From positions 124,001 to 188,000 of the forward strand of contig CAVPIA010000005.1 in assembly GCA_963704875.1 (NCBI GenBank): DNA of 64,000 nucleotides, read 5' to 3'. The notes below the pieces were generated by a model, which saw nothing but the letters and a program-made list of their open reading frames with translations, ran no database searches and was not told where the DNA came from. This document shows positions 1 through 7,416 of this stretch, piece after piece. Every line of letters starts with the position of its first letter. Position 1 is the first letter of the stretch. This DNA comes from CAMYOC01 sp963704875. Lineage in GTDB: Bacteria > Pseudomonadota > Gammaproteobacteria > Steroidobacterales > XN24. Made by a program: the position numbers and the translations under genes.

Positions 1-266
1 CTCTCCATCGAGATGAGCTGGCCGAGTTTCATCGCAGCACCGCGCATGTGGGCCAGGCGCCTGGCCAGGCGAGTCGCATTGGCCCCGGTCAAAAAGGGGC
101 TATGGCTCGGCGTCTCGGCGCTGCCGATGCTTCGTTTCCCCACCCTGCGCAGGCCCTCGCCGAGCCCGCCCAGGGCCAGTTCCCCGGCCGTCAGGCCGAG
201 GCGCAGGGCCCGACCCAGGCGGGTCCCGGGAACGCGGGACTGGCGGTGTTGAGGTTTGTCAGACAA
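1..266 (-). CDS. ABC1/UbiB-family atypical kinase, N-terminal part (cut by window start)
   Basis: The minus strand reads open from about position 305 off the left edge. It contains the family's N-terminal signature, with MRGAAMKLGQLISME at the window end, which is the KxGQ motif of ABC1/ADCK/UbiB proteins. These are kinase-fold ATPases, many of which support ubiquinone synthesis. The visible part is a basic, helical leader with an LGLTAGELALGGLGEGL stretch before the KxGQ helix. There is no ATG; I chose TTG at 264-266 because AGGATC lies about 8 bases upstream, and CTG at 267-269 is a possible alternative. Only some 88 residues are inside the window, so the kinase core cannot be checked. The family call is fairly firm; the exact role is inferred. 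Confidence 0.72.
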   Translation of the reverse strand, partial: MSDKPQHRQSRVPGTRLGRALRLGLTAGELALGGLGEGLRRVGKRSIGSAETPSHSPFLTGANATRLARRLAHMRGAAMKLGQLISME

Positions 267-550
267 CAGCGGATCCTGATCATCGGTTCGGGCAACGAGT
301 TTGCATCAGCGCCAGATCTGTCGCCAGGCCGTGCTAAAGGTATGGCGTCGAAACCCGAGGCCTGAGAGTTGAGTTTTTGGGCCAGCGCCCCGATCTTGTG
401 GAACCCGAGCGCGCCCAAAGGTTCCAATCTGCCAGGATAGCGGCAGCCGGGGACCACTATTCACCGCAGGTTTGACACAGGTTCCCGTAAACCGAGACAG
501 CAGACTGTGACTACTAATCGTGCTAGCAAACCCTGACCAGGAGATATCCC

Positions 551-1195
551 ATGGGCTGGAAAAAGTCCGACACCTTGCCGACCGCCGCTGAAGCATTGCC
601 CGGACGTGACACGCCCGTGGTTCTTACCGAGCCTCATGTGGTGAACGGCCGATCCCTGCAGCCACCGTACCCGGCAGGCTTCGGGACGGCGATGTTTGGC
701 CTGGGTTGTTTTTGGGGCGCCGAACGAAAATTCTGGGAGACTCCGGGCGTCCACGTCACCGCAGTTGGATACGCAGGCGGATTGACGCCGAATCCGAGCT
801 ATGAAGAAGTTTGTTCTGGCATGACCGGTCATAACGAAGTCGTACGCGTGGTGTTCGATCCGAAGACGCTTGCGTATCAGCAGTTGTTGAAAGTGTTTTG
901 GGAGGCCCACGATCCGACTCAGGGCATGCGCCAGGGGAACGATCGCGGGACCCAGTATCGCTCCGGTATCTACTTTTGCGACGAGGGCCAGCGCACAGCC
1001 GCCGAGCAGTCACGAAAGGCGTTTCAGTTGGCCCTGGAGAACCACGGTTATGGCCAAATCACGACCGAGATAGTGCCGGCGCCAGCATTCTATTTCGCCG
1101 AGCAATACCATCAGCAATACCTGGCGCGGAATCCCGGGGGCTATTGCGGCCTGGGCGGTTGCGGGGTCGGTTTGGCGCTTGCAGATTCTGCCTAG
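551..1195 (+). CDS. msrA: Peptide-methionine (S)-S-oxide reductase MsrA
   Basis: Repairs oxidised protein by reducing methionine-S-sulfoxide, using a cysteine sulfenic acid cycle regenerated by thioredoxin. The 214-residue product matches the long enterobacterial form. The catalytic motif GCFWGAE places the nucleophile at Cys53, and the C-terminal GGYCGLGGCG supplies the two resolving cysteines, about Cys199 and Cys204. An AGGAGAT ribosome site sits 6 bases before the ATG. There is no signal peptide, so it acts in the cytoplasm. It faces the NSS transporter gene, and the 72-base gap between their ends shows no clear terminator. No msrB partner is in the window. Confidence 0.96.
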   Translation: MGWKKSDTLPTAAEALPGRDTPVVLTEPHVVNGRSLQPPYPAGFGTAMFGLGCFWGAERKFWETPGVHVTAVGYAGGLTPNPSYEEVCSGMTGHNEVVRVVFDPKTLAYQQLLKVFWEAHDPTQGMRQGNDRGTQYRSGIYFCDEGQRTAAEQSRKAFQLALENHGYGQITTEIVPAPAFYFAEQYHQQYLARNPGGYCGLGGCGVGLALADSA

Positions 1196-1267
1196 ACACG
1201 GTCATTGCGCGTGGTTGGCAATTTGGTGCCGGGCATCGTCTGCTTATCGTGTATCAGCAGGGGTGCG

Positions 1268-2638
1268 TCAGCTCAGGCTGGCCAGTAATACAGCGCCGAC
1301 CGCCAGCGGGCAAACGTAACGGAGCAGGAATCGCCACGGCGCATACAGGGAGGCGCTGGCGTCGCCGAACTCTTCCCGCGATGCGTTCCGAAGCATGATC
1401 CAGCCGGCGAACACCGCGATCAGGATGCCACCCACCGGTAGCATGATGCGGGTCGTCAGATACTCGAGCAGATCGAACACAGTCATATTGGCGAAAGTCT
1501 CGAAACGCTGGAGGGGATAGTAATCACTCCACAGGTTGAACGAGAACACCGTTGTCATACCGAGCAACCAGGCGGCAAAGCCGGCGATGGGTGTGGTGAA
1601 TTTGCGTTTCCAGCCCTTGTGCTCATCGGCCCAGGAGACTATCGGCTCCATCACGGCGATCGTCGATGTCAGCGCGGATACGATCAACAGCAGAAAGAAC
1701 AGCGAGCCAAACAAAGCGCCGCCCGGCATGTGACCAAATGCAATGGGCAGCGTGATAAATACCAGGCCGGCGCCCTGAGCCGGATCGAGGCCGTTGGCAA
1801 ACACCAGTGGGAAAATCGCGAGACCGGCCAGAAGTGCAACCACAGTATCGGCGCCGGCGATAATCACCGCTGCGCGCGGGATGTCAGTATCAGCGGACAG
1901 GTAGGAGCCGTAGGAAATCAGCAGGCCCATGGCCACGCTGACCGAGAAGAATGCCTGGCCGATCGCGGCGAGAACGGTATTGGCGTCGATCTTGGAGAAA
2001 TCCGCGGCGAACAGAAACGACACCGCCTGTTTGAAGTCGCCTTCTACCACGGCGTATCCGACCAGCAGCACCAGCATCGCGAACAGCGCCGGCATCAGCA
2101 CACGCACCGCCTTTTCGATACCCCCCTGAATCCCGCGGCCGACGATAAACACGGTCAGGGCCATGAACACCGCGTGCCAGAAGGCCAGCCGGCCCGGTGA
2201 GGCGGTGAGCCGGGAAAATTCCGCGCTGACGAACTCGCCATCCGCGCCGGTAAAGACGCCACTGGCGATCTTTGGCAGATAAGCCACTGCCCAACCTGCC
2301 ACCACACTGTAAAAGCTGAGGATGATGAACACGGCCGCCACGTTGATGATTCCCACCCAACGCCAGAATGGCCGCGCGCCGGCTTCTGCGGCCAGCGCCT
2401 GAAAGCTTCCCGGGGGGCTTCTCCGGCCACGCCGGCCGATGATCAGTTCGGCGATAACAATCGGGGCCGCGACCAGCGCCACGGCGCCGATATAAACAAT
2501 CACAAACGCGGCCCCGCCGCTTACGCCAGCGGTATACGGGAACTTCCACAGGTTGCCCAGGCCCACTGCAGCGCCGATAGCGGCGAGCAAAAAGACCATC
2601 CGCGATGACCAGGTATGAGTTGTTTGTGCTTGCTGCAT
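1268..2638 (-). CDS. Sodium-dependent symporter of the NSS (SNF) family
   Basis: Inner-membrane Na+-coupled uptake carrier of the neurotransmitter:sodium symporter fold, most likely for an amino acid or related amine. The first helix carries GLGNLWKFPY, the unwound Na+/substrate segment conserved in LeuT-type carriers. About eleven or twelve hydrophobic segments follow over 456 residues. The frame stays open upstream, but the start at MQQAQTTHTWSSR is preferred because AGGGGG lies just before it and the helix begins 14 residues later. Bacterial NSS proteins cannot be assigned a substrate from sequence alone. Its neighbours, msrA and a lipoprotein gene, give no clue to the substrate. Confidence 0.93.
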   Translation of the reverse strand: MQQAQTTHTWSSRMVFLLAAIGAAVGLGNLWKFPYTAGVSGGAAFVIVYIGAVALVAAPIVIAELIIGRRGRRSPPGSFQALAAEAGARPFWRWVGIINVAAVFIILSFYSVVAGWAVAYLPKIASGVFTGADGEFVSAEFSRLTASPGRLAFWHAVFMALTVFIVGRGIQGGIEKAVRVLMPALFAMLVLLVGYAVVEGDFKQAVSFLFAADFSKIDANTVLAAIGQAFFSVSVAMGLLISYGSYLSADTDIPRAAVIIAGADTVVALLAGLAIFPLVFANGLDPAQGAGLVFITLPIAFGHMPGGALFGSLFFLLLIVSALTSTIAVMEPIVSWADEHKGWKRKFTTPIAGFAAWLLGMTTVFSFNLWSDYYPLQRFETFANMTVFDLLEYLTTRIMLPVGGILIAVFAGWIMLRNASREEFGDASASLYAPWRFLLRYVCPLAVGAVLLASLS

Positions 2639-2825
2639 TCCGGCCCCCTGTCTGGATCCTTGTCGTCGCGCAAGCACGACGTTTCTCAGGCAATGGAGTC
2701 GCATAATAGCGGACCCGAAAGGTCCTTGTGTCAACGCCATCGCTGGCACAACGTTAATATTGGACAGGCAGGAGATGCGCGGGCATGTGCGGCGCGCAGT
2801 GATCTGTATGCCCGGGAGTGCCGCG

Positions 2826-3320
2826 ATGCGAGATTCAATCGATAATCAAAAGTTGCCTTTGAGGCTGGCCCGCACGGCGGGGATCGTCTTGCTGTCACTG
2901 ATGCTGGCCGCCTGCGCTAACAGCCTCGGTGGCCGTTCCTATGATCGCAGCGATGCCCGCAAAGCCTACAAGGTCTCATTTGGCACTGTGGCGGCGGTCT
3001 ACCCGGTGCGTATCGAAGGAGAGGCCAGCTCACTCGGCACGGCCGGCGGTGCTGCTGTCGGCTACAGCCTGGGGCGCCTGATAGGCAGCGGATCCAGCTC
3101 CCGCGTGGCCGGCGCCGTCGGCGGGGTGGCGGGCGCTGTGGCCGGTCGCGGCGTCGAGAAAGCGGCGACCGCGGAGAACGGCCTCGAGATCAGCGTCGAA
3201 ATGGACAACGGCGGCGTCCTGCTGATTGTGCAATCGGACGATGTTTCATTTGCTCCAGGCGAACGTGTGCGGGTCCTGCGCGGCAGGGGAGATGAGGCCC
3301 GGGTGCTGAAGACGCCCTGA
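2826..3320 (+). CDS. SlyB/Pcp-like outer-membrane lipoprotein with glycine zipper
   Basis: A small envelope lipoprotein. The signal peptide ends in the lipobox LMLAAC about 30 residues in, so the mature protein begins at that lipidated cysteine. The middle holds a glycine-zipper double helix (GTAGGAAVGYSLGRLIGSG, then VAGAVGGVAGAVAGRG). The C-terminal domain resembles SlyB, with the family's V-x-Y/F-PVRIEG-type lead. SlyB relatives act in outer-membrane stress and divalent-cation homeostasis. Two earlier in-frame ATGs exist, but only ATG 2826 has GGGAG at a suitable distance. At 164 residues it is near the usual family size. It is probably a single-gene unit lying between divergent and convergent neighbours. 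Confidence 0.85.
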   Translation: MRDSIDNQKLPLRLARTAGIVLLSLMLAACANSLGGRSYDRSDARKAYKVSFGTVAAVYPVRIEGEASSLGTAGGAAVGYSLGRLIGSGSSSRVAGAVGGVAGAVAGRGVEKAATAENGLEISVEMDNGGVLLIVQSDDVSFAPGERVRVLRGRGDEARVLKTP

Positions 3321-3376
3321 CAGAGTCTGCTGTGTCGCCGATTTCGGACAAAATCCCGGCCGCGGCCATGGGTCTA

Positions 3377-3382
3377 TATAAT
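3377..3382 (+). promoter_or_regulatory. Candidate -10 box for azoR
   Basis: A perfect TATAAT stands 22 bases before the azoR ATG. This would start transcription near 3389 and leave a short leader holding the AAAGGA ribosome site. No good -35 hexamer stands 16-18 bases upstream, so an activator may be needed. The call rests on the rarity of this hexamer in GC-rich DNA and on its position. Confidence 0.4.
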
Positions 3383-3404
3383 GGCGCCCGGCCAAAGGAC
3401 CCCA

Positions 3405-4043
3405 ATGCCTACATTACTCGTCATAGATTCAAGCCCGATGACCGAAGCCGCTGTAACCAGGCGGCTTACACGGCAGTTCGTCGGTCTGTGGCAGCAGCAA
3501 TTCGCCGAGGGTGCGGTGATCTACCGCGATATCGGTGCCAGCCCGCCACCGCATCCGGATGCGGTGACGCTTGCCGCCTTTTATCGGCCTGATGCTGAGC
3601 GCAGCCCGGTGGAAGAGGCGGCGGTCCGTTATTCCGATCGCCTCGTCGACGAGCTGCTGGCGGCGGACCATATCGTGATCGGATCACCGATGTACAACTT
3701 CACCATCACTTCGGGCTTGAAAGCATGGATCGATCTCGTCGGCCGCGCCGGACGGACTTTCGATTATCAGCCTGGCGGGCCAGTGGGCCTGTTGCGCAAC
3801 AAGCAGGCGTTCGTGATGACCGCAAGGGGCGGGTTCTATGCTGGAGACGCGGCTGAGGCATCGATGGACTTCCAGGAGAATTATCTGCGCGCCTATCTGA
3901 ATTTCCTCGGCATTGCAGATGTGTGCTTCGTCCATGCGGAAGGGCAGGGCATCGACGGAGAGACCGCCCTGGCCGGCGAGCAGCGAGCTGGACGCGAATT
4001 GCAGGCCCTGTTCAGTAACGGCAGCGTCCGTCGGGTGGCCTGA
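3405..4043 (+). CDS. azoR: FMN-dependent NADH:quinone/azo oxidoreductase, AzoR type
   Basis: Cytoplasmic flavodoxin-fold enzyme that reduces quinones, and azo dyes in vitro, with two electrons from NAD(P)H. It probably protects against electrophilic quinones. The N-terminal strand and loop LLVIDSSPMTEAAVTRRL is the FMN phosphate-binding segment. PMYNFTITSGLKAWIDLVGRAG and TARGGFY are the other two flavin-contact loops typical of AzoR. The 212-residue length is close to that of the E. coli enzyme. The start was chosen for its AAAGGA site 5 bases upstream; an ATG at 3381 would overlap the -10 box. It stands alone, and no regulator gene is adjacent. Confidence 0.92.
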   Translation: MPTLLVIDSSPMTEAAVTRRLTRQFVGLWQQQFAEGAVIYRDIGASPPPHPDAVTLAAFYRPDAERSPVEEAAVRYSDRLVDELLAADHIVIGSPMYNFTITSGLKAWIDLVGRAGRTFDYQPGGPVGLLRNKQAFVMTARGGFYAGDAAEASMDFQENYLRAYLNFLGIADVCFVHAEGQGIDGETALAGEQRAGRELQALFSNGSVRRVA

Positions 4044-4096
4044 GGCGTTTCGCCGCGTCGTGCGATCGCATTTGTTCAGTGCCGCTGCCCCGGCAT

Positions 4097-4129
4097 AAAA
4101 AAGGCCCGATCTCAAAGGAGACCGGGCCT
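4097..4129 (-). terminator. Rho-independent terminator for the minus-strand 4173-5105 genes
   Basis: A near-perfect 12-base stem (AGGCCCGaTCTC pairing with GAGAcCGGGCCT, with one mismatch and a short AAAG loop) is followed, on the minus strand, by six T. It lies 44 bases past the stop of the secreted protein gene. Confidence 0.85.
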
Positions 4130-4172
4130 GGTCGAAAACGCATCGAGGGTCACGAATCGGATCGTGACCGGA

Positions 4173-4598
4173 TTAAAGCGCCTCGCAGTTGCCGGTTACC
4201 GCATAGACGACCTCTGGCGCGCTGACTGACAGCGCCATGCGGCCTTCGTTAGTGATCGACATGCTCCACACGTAGCCATCCGGCGAGCGCTCGCTGGCAT
4301 CGACTATGCCGTGCAAAAGCAGCTGTTTCTTCAGCCGCTTCTGGCCGTCGATGTTCTGGTATCCGTAGCTGCCGTCAAAGCGACGGAAGGCCACCTTCTT
4401 GTCGTCGAGGTCAATCTTCAGAAAGGTCGGTGAGTTGGGCGCGGTACGCGAAATCTTGACGCAACCCTCCGCGCTGTTGCATTTGCTGATCTCCACCGGA
4501 GCACAAATCAGTTCTTTCGGCAGCTTTTCGTCGGCCGATACCGCGGATGCGCTATAGCTCAGGGCCAGTCCCGCGGCAAGCATAAATATTGGTTTCAT
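4173..4598 (-). CDS. Small secreted cysteine-containing protein of unknown function
   Basis: I do not recognise a named family. The 141-residue product begins MKPIFMLAAGLALSYSASA, a good Sec signal peptide cut near residue 19-21, so it should be periplasmic. The mature part has four cysteines (about 32, 40, 46 and 138) that could form two disulfides, a lysine-rich middle, and a beta-rich pattern (FLKIDLDDKKVAFRRFDGSYGYQ). The start was chosen because GGAGAG lies 6 bases upstream. The frame continues upstream only because the preceding gene is frameshifted. It begins 11 bases after the expected stop of that gene and shares its terminator, so the two are probably co-transcribed. Confidence 0.72.
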   Translation of the reverse strand: MKPIFMLAAGLALSYSASAVSADEKLPKELICAPVEISKCNSAEGCVKISRTAPNSPTFLKIDLDDKKVAFRRFDGSYGYQNIDGQKRLKKQLLLHGIVDASERSPDGYVWSMSITNEGRMALSVSAPEVVYAVTGNCEAL

Positions 4599-4609
4599 CG
4601 CAGGCTCTC

Positions 4610-5105
4610 CTAGTTGACGGTATAGCCACGGCCCTGCAGGCAGGCGGCATAGGCGCGGTTGTAGTTGGTACGGGCCTGCTGATATCGCAGCGGCCTGCTG
4701 CTGTTCCTGCTGCTGCTGGGCCTGCTCTGCGCTCTTGTTCCGCGAGCTGCTGCTCACACCGCCGAACAATCCGCCGGCCGCCGCGCCATAGGCGGCGCCG
4801 TGGCCCCAGTTGCCGCCGGCAATACCGCCGACCAGCGTGCCCAGCAACGCGCCCTTGACTGCGCCGCCAGCCACCGCTTCGCCAGTATTGCTTTCTGGCG
4901 CTGCTTGCGGCGCCGAGGGGGGTGGTGCCATCGGATCGAAGCCGCTCTGGCCCCTGGCCCATTCATAGCATTCGTACTTGTCTTTTTGCATCTGCTCCGG
5001 GCTTTGGCCTTTGGCGGGATAAACCATCATCTCCACCTGGGCGAGCGCCACGCCGGCCCCGAGCAACATGCCGCAGGCCGCGGCAATAATCTTGTGCAAT
5101 GTCAT
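4610..5105 (-). pseudogene. Glycine-zipper envelope protein, frameshifted near its C terminus
   Basis: The N terminus is a signal peptide (MTLHKIIAAACGMLLGAGVALA). It is followed by a YPAKGQSPEQMQKDKYECYEWA segment and a glycine zipper (GGAVKGALLGTLVGGIAGG, then GHGAAYGAAAGGLFGG), typical of small outer-membrane-associated proteins. After a Gln-rich linker the reading frame breaks at about 4680-4690. One extra base there puts the expected ending YNRAYAACLQGRGYTVN, with its stop at 4610-4612, in the next frame. Unrepaired, the frame runs on into the downstream gene. ATG 5105 is preferred to ATG 5114 because GGAGA stands 9 bases before it. The break could be a real mutation, programmed slippage or a sequencing error. 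Confidence 0.7.
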
Positions 5106-5386
5106 TAGCGTCATTCTCCAGTTACGATCTAATTCGGCCTGGTACCGCTCTCCGGACCCTGCAGGTCGGTGAATCAGGCACGTTTGCGCCACTTGTGTCC
5201 TAGCAAAGTCGGGCCCAGGCTCCCCGGGGAGCCGACAAACCCGAGATCAGACTCAATCCGGTGTTCAGAATATCCTGCATCCTTAGAATATCCGGAAACC
5301 TGATTTCCTCTGTCGCGAAAGCTGATAGAACGCTACCTAGTACACCATGCCGGCACCTGGCGCTTCAAGCTCCAGAGGTCTCCAAA

Positions 5387-5821
5387 TCACTCCTTGTGCT
5401 GCCGGTTTGCCGCGGCACTCATGCGCTCGGCCAGATAGCGCCCCATGTCCTGTTCCGGCAGGATCACCTGTATGTCGCCAAGTTTGCGCAGGATCCGCGC
5501 ATGCACATGATCGGTACCGCGCGCAATGATCTTTGGCGCCCCGAGTTCCACCGCGTGCATCGCGGCGATGATATTGCGCAGCGGCTCGTCACCCATGGCC
5601 ACAAACAGGACCTCGCATTCGGCAACATTTGTCGCCTTCAGGACTTCCGGGTCAGTGGCGTCTGCCACCAGCGCCTCATCCAGAATATCTTCCAGATCCT
5701 TGACTGCCTCTTTGTCGATATCGACGCCGACCACCCGGTATCCGTTTTCCGACAACCCCTTGGCCAGCGCGGCGCCAAAGCGGCCGAGGCCGAGCAGGAT
5801 GTAGCGTTCTTTCTTAGCCAA
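5387..5821 (-). CDS. Potassium-uptake regulatory subunit, TrkA/KtrA N-domain only
   Basis: Cytoplasmic RCK/KTN subunit that gates a Trk/Ktr potassium channel by binding nucleotide. The Rossmann loop GLGRFGAALAKGL and the acidic strand end VVGVDID are the dinucleotide-binding elements. The IIARGTDHVHARILRKLGDIQVILPE stretch is the end of the RCK-N fold. At 144 residues it stops there, whereas KtrA proteins of about 220 residues carry a further TrkA-C ligand domain. It starts 8 bases inside the end of the channel gene, so translation is coupled. I see no leftover TrkA-C coding downstream, so the short form looks genuine unless an upstream-type frameshift has erased it. Confidence 0.88.
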   Translation of the reverse strand: MAKKERYILLGLGRFGAALAKGLSENGYRVVGVDIDKEAVKDLEDILDEALVADATDPEVLKATNVAECEVLFVAMGDEPLRNIIAAMHAVELGAPKIIARGTDHVHARILRKLGDIQVILPEQDMGRYLAERMSAAANRQHKE

Positions 5822-7190
5822 TTTGAAGCTCTCCCTCCGGATATTTGATATCCGGGCCGTGTTCGCTCGGCGTCAGCAATACCACCAGCGCCAGCGGCCC
5901 GATGCGGCCAACAAACATCATCACCACAATCACCAGGCGTGAGGGCTCAGACAGGCTTTCGGTGATCCCGGTGGATAAGCCTACCGTAGCAAATGCCGAC
6001 ACGGTCTCGAACAGAACGTCCATAAACAGGCTGCCGGCCAGGGTATGCGGCACCCGGCTGTCTTCGAAAAGCAGGATCAAGGCTGTAGCCAGCGTAACCA
6101 GGGCAACGCCCACAATCAGTACAACAGTCGCGCCGGCCACCAGATGGCTGGATATGCCGCGACCGAATGCGGTGGCCTGACGCCGGCCCCGTAAACGGCT
6201 TAGACCATAAAGAAACAGCGCGCTGACCGTGGTCACTTTGACTCCGCCGGCGGTTGAACTGGGTCCTGCACCGATGAACATCAGCACGATAAGGGTAAAC
6301 AGTGTCAGCGTACTTAATGCTCCGGTGGGCACTACGCTGAATCCGGCCGTGCGTGCGGTCGCGCTTTCGAAAAAGGCCACCGAGGAAGCCTGCCCGATCC
6401 CCATCCCGGCCAATGTGCCTTCCCGCTCGACGAACAGGAACACCATCATGCCAATCAGCAGCAGCACCAGCGACGCAATGATCGTCAGCCGGCTGTGGAA
6501 GCTCAGCTCCCGCCAGCCAAAGAACGGCCAGCGATGACGCAGATTGGTAAACAGATCCACCAGCACCGGATAGCCCAGACCGCCCATGATCAACAGCATT
6601 GCCATGGTCAGCGTGATCAAATGCACTCCGGCCCAGGGCTGCAGGCTTGCGGGTGACAGCGCAAGTCCCGAGTTACAGAAAGCCGACACGGCGTGAAACA
6701 AAGACCACCATAGAACCTCCCCCGCCGGAGCCTCGCCCCAGCGGGCGACGGTCAAAGCGCTAAAGCCGATCGCTTCGAGCGTCAACGCAACCCCGACGAC
6801 ACCCCTGAGTAACAGCCGCAGATCGGTGTTCATATCGGCCCCCAGTGTCTGGCTGGCCAGGGCCAGGTGGCGCAAGGTCTGGCGACCTGTGATGTTGACC
6901 AGAAACAACGTGGCGATAGTCATGATGCCGATACCGCCCAGCTGGATCAGCAACAGGATGACGATCTGACCTGTCAGCGAGAACTCGGCGACATCCCGTA
7001 CCACCAGCCCGGTGACGCAGGCCGCACTGGTGGCCATGAACAATGCATCGCTGAGGCTGACCTGGGGCAGACCGGGCCGGAGACTGACCGGCAACAGCAA
7101 CAAACCAGTCCCGCACAGCACCAACAGCAGATACCACACGATCAGTGCGCGCGCGGGATAAACCGCGATGGACCCGACGAACCGGCTCAT
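5814..7190 (-). CDS. Trk/Ktr-type potassium channel subunit (KtrB/TrkH family)
   Basis: Inner-membrane K+ (or Na+-coupled K+) uptake channel built from four repeated helix-pore-helix units. All four pore loops can be read: ATSAACVTGL, VSAFCNSGLAL, ESATARTAGFSVV and TVSAFATVGLSTG. Each has the single filter glycine typical of this superfamily. The 458-residue length fits KtrB better than the longer TrkH. The chosen start MSRFVGSIAVYPARA has AGGAGA about 12 bases upstream; ATG 7226 is possible, but the N-terminal arginine-rich stretch it adds is not typical. It overlaps the TrkA-N gene by 8 bases and forms a two-gene unit with it. Confidence 0.92.
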   Translation of the reverse strand: MSRFVGSIAVYPARALIVWYLLLVLCGTGLLLLPVSLRPGLPQVSLSDALFMATSAACVTGLVVRDVAEFSLTGQIVILLLIQLGGIGIMTIATLFLVNITGRQTLRHLALASQTLGADMNTDLRLLLRGVVGVALTLEAIGFSALTVARWGEAPAGEVLWWSLFHAVSAFCNSGLALSPASLQPWAGVHLITLTMAMLLIMGGLGYPVLVDLFTNLRHRWPFFGWRELSFHSRLTIIASLVLLLIGMMVFLFVEREGTLAGMGIGQASSVAFFESATARTAGFSVVPTGALSTLTLFTLIVLMFIGAGPSSTAGGVKVTTVSALFLYGLSRLRGRRQATAFGRGISSHLVAGATVVLIVGVALVTLATALILLFEDSRVPHTLAGSLFMDVLFETVSAFATVGLSTGITESLSEPSRLVIVVMMFVGRIGPLALVVLLTPSEHGPDIKYPEGELQIG

Positions 7191-7416
7191 AATCCGGGTG
7201 CTTCTCCTCGGCTGGGGCACCTCCATTGTAGGCGAGCAAATGGCGCTGGCGCTGGGGCATTCGCCTGATGCGTGCGGATGGGGTATCCGGCCCATTGTCG
7301 CCGCCACAGTACATTAGTAATATTGCATGTTGCGCCGCACTGGCGCGATGTTCGTCGGAAAACCCTGCGGGCGGGCCAGAGCGTCCGCCTGGCACCAGAT
7401 CATTGGAATTCACCTG

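Noticed and set aside
472..477. TTGACA upstream of msrA as a -35 box
   Set aside because: No acceptable -10 hexamer at 16-18 bases; left out.
5267..5293. Two copies of AGAATATCC in the gap after the glycine-zipper gene
   Set aside because: Only 9 bases each; too short to support a regulatory site without conservation.
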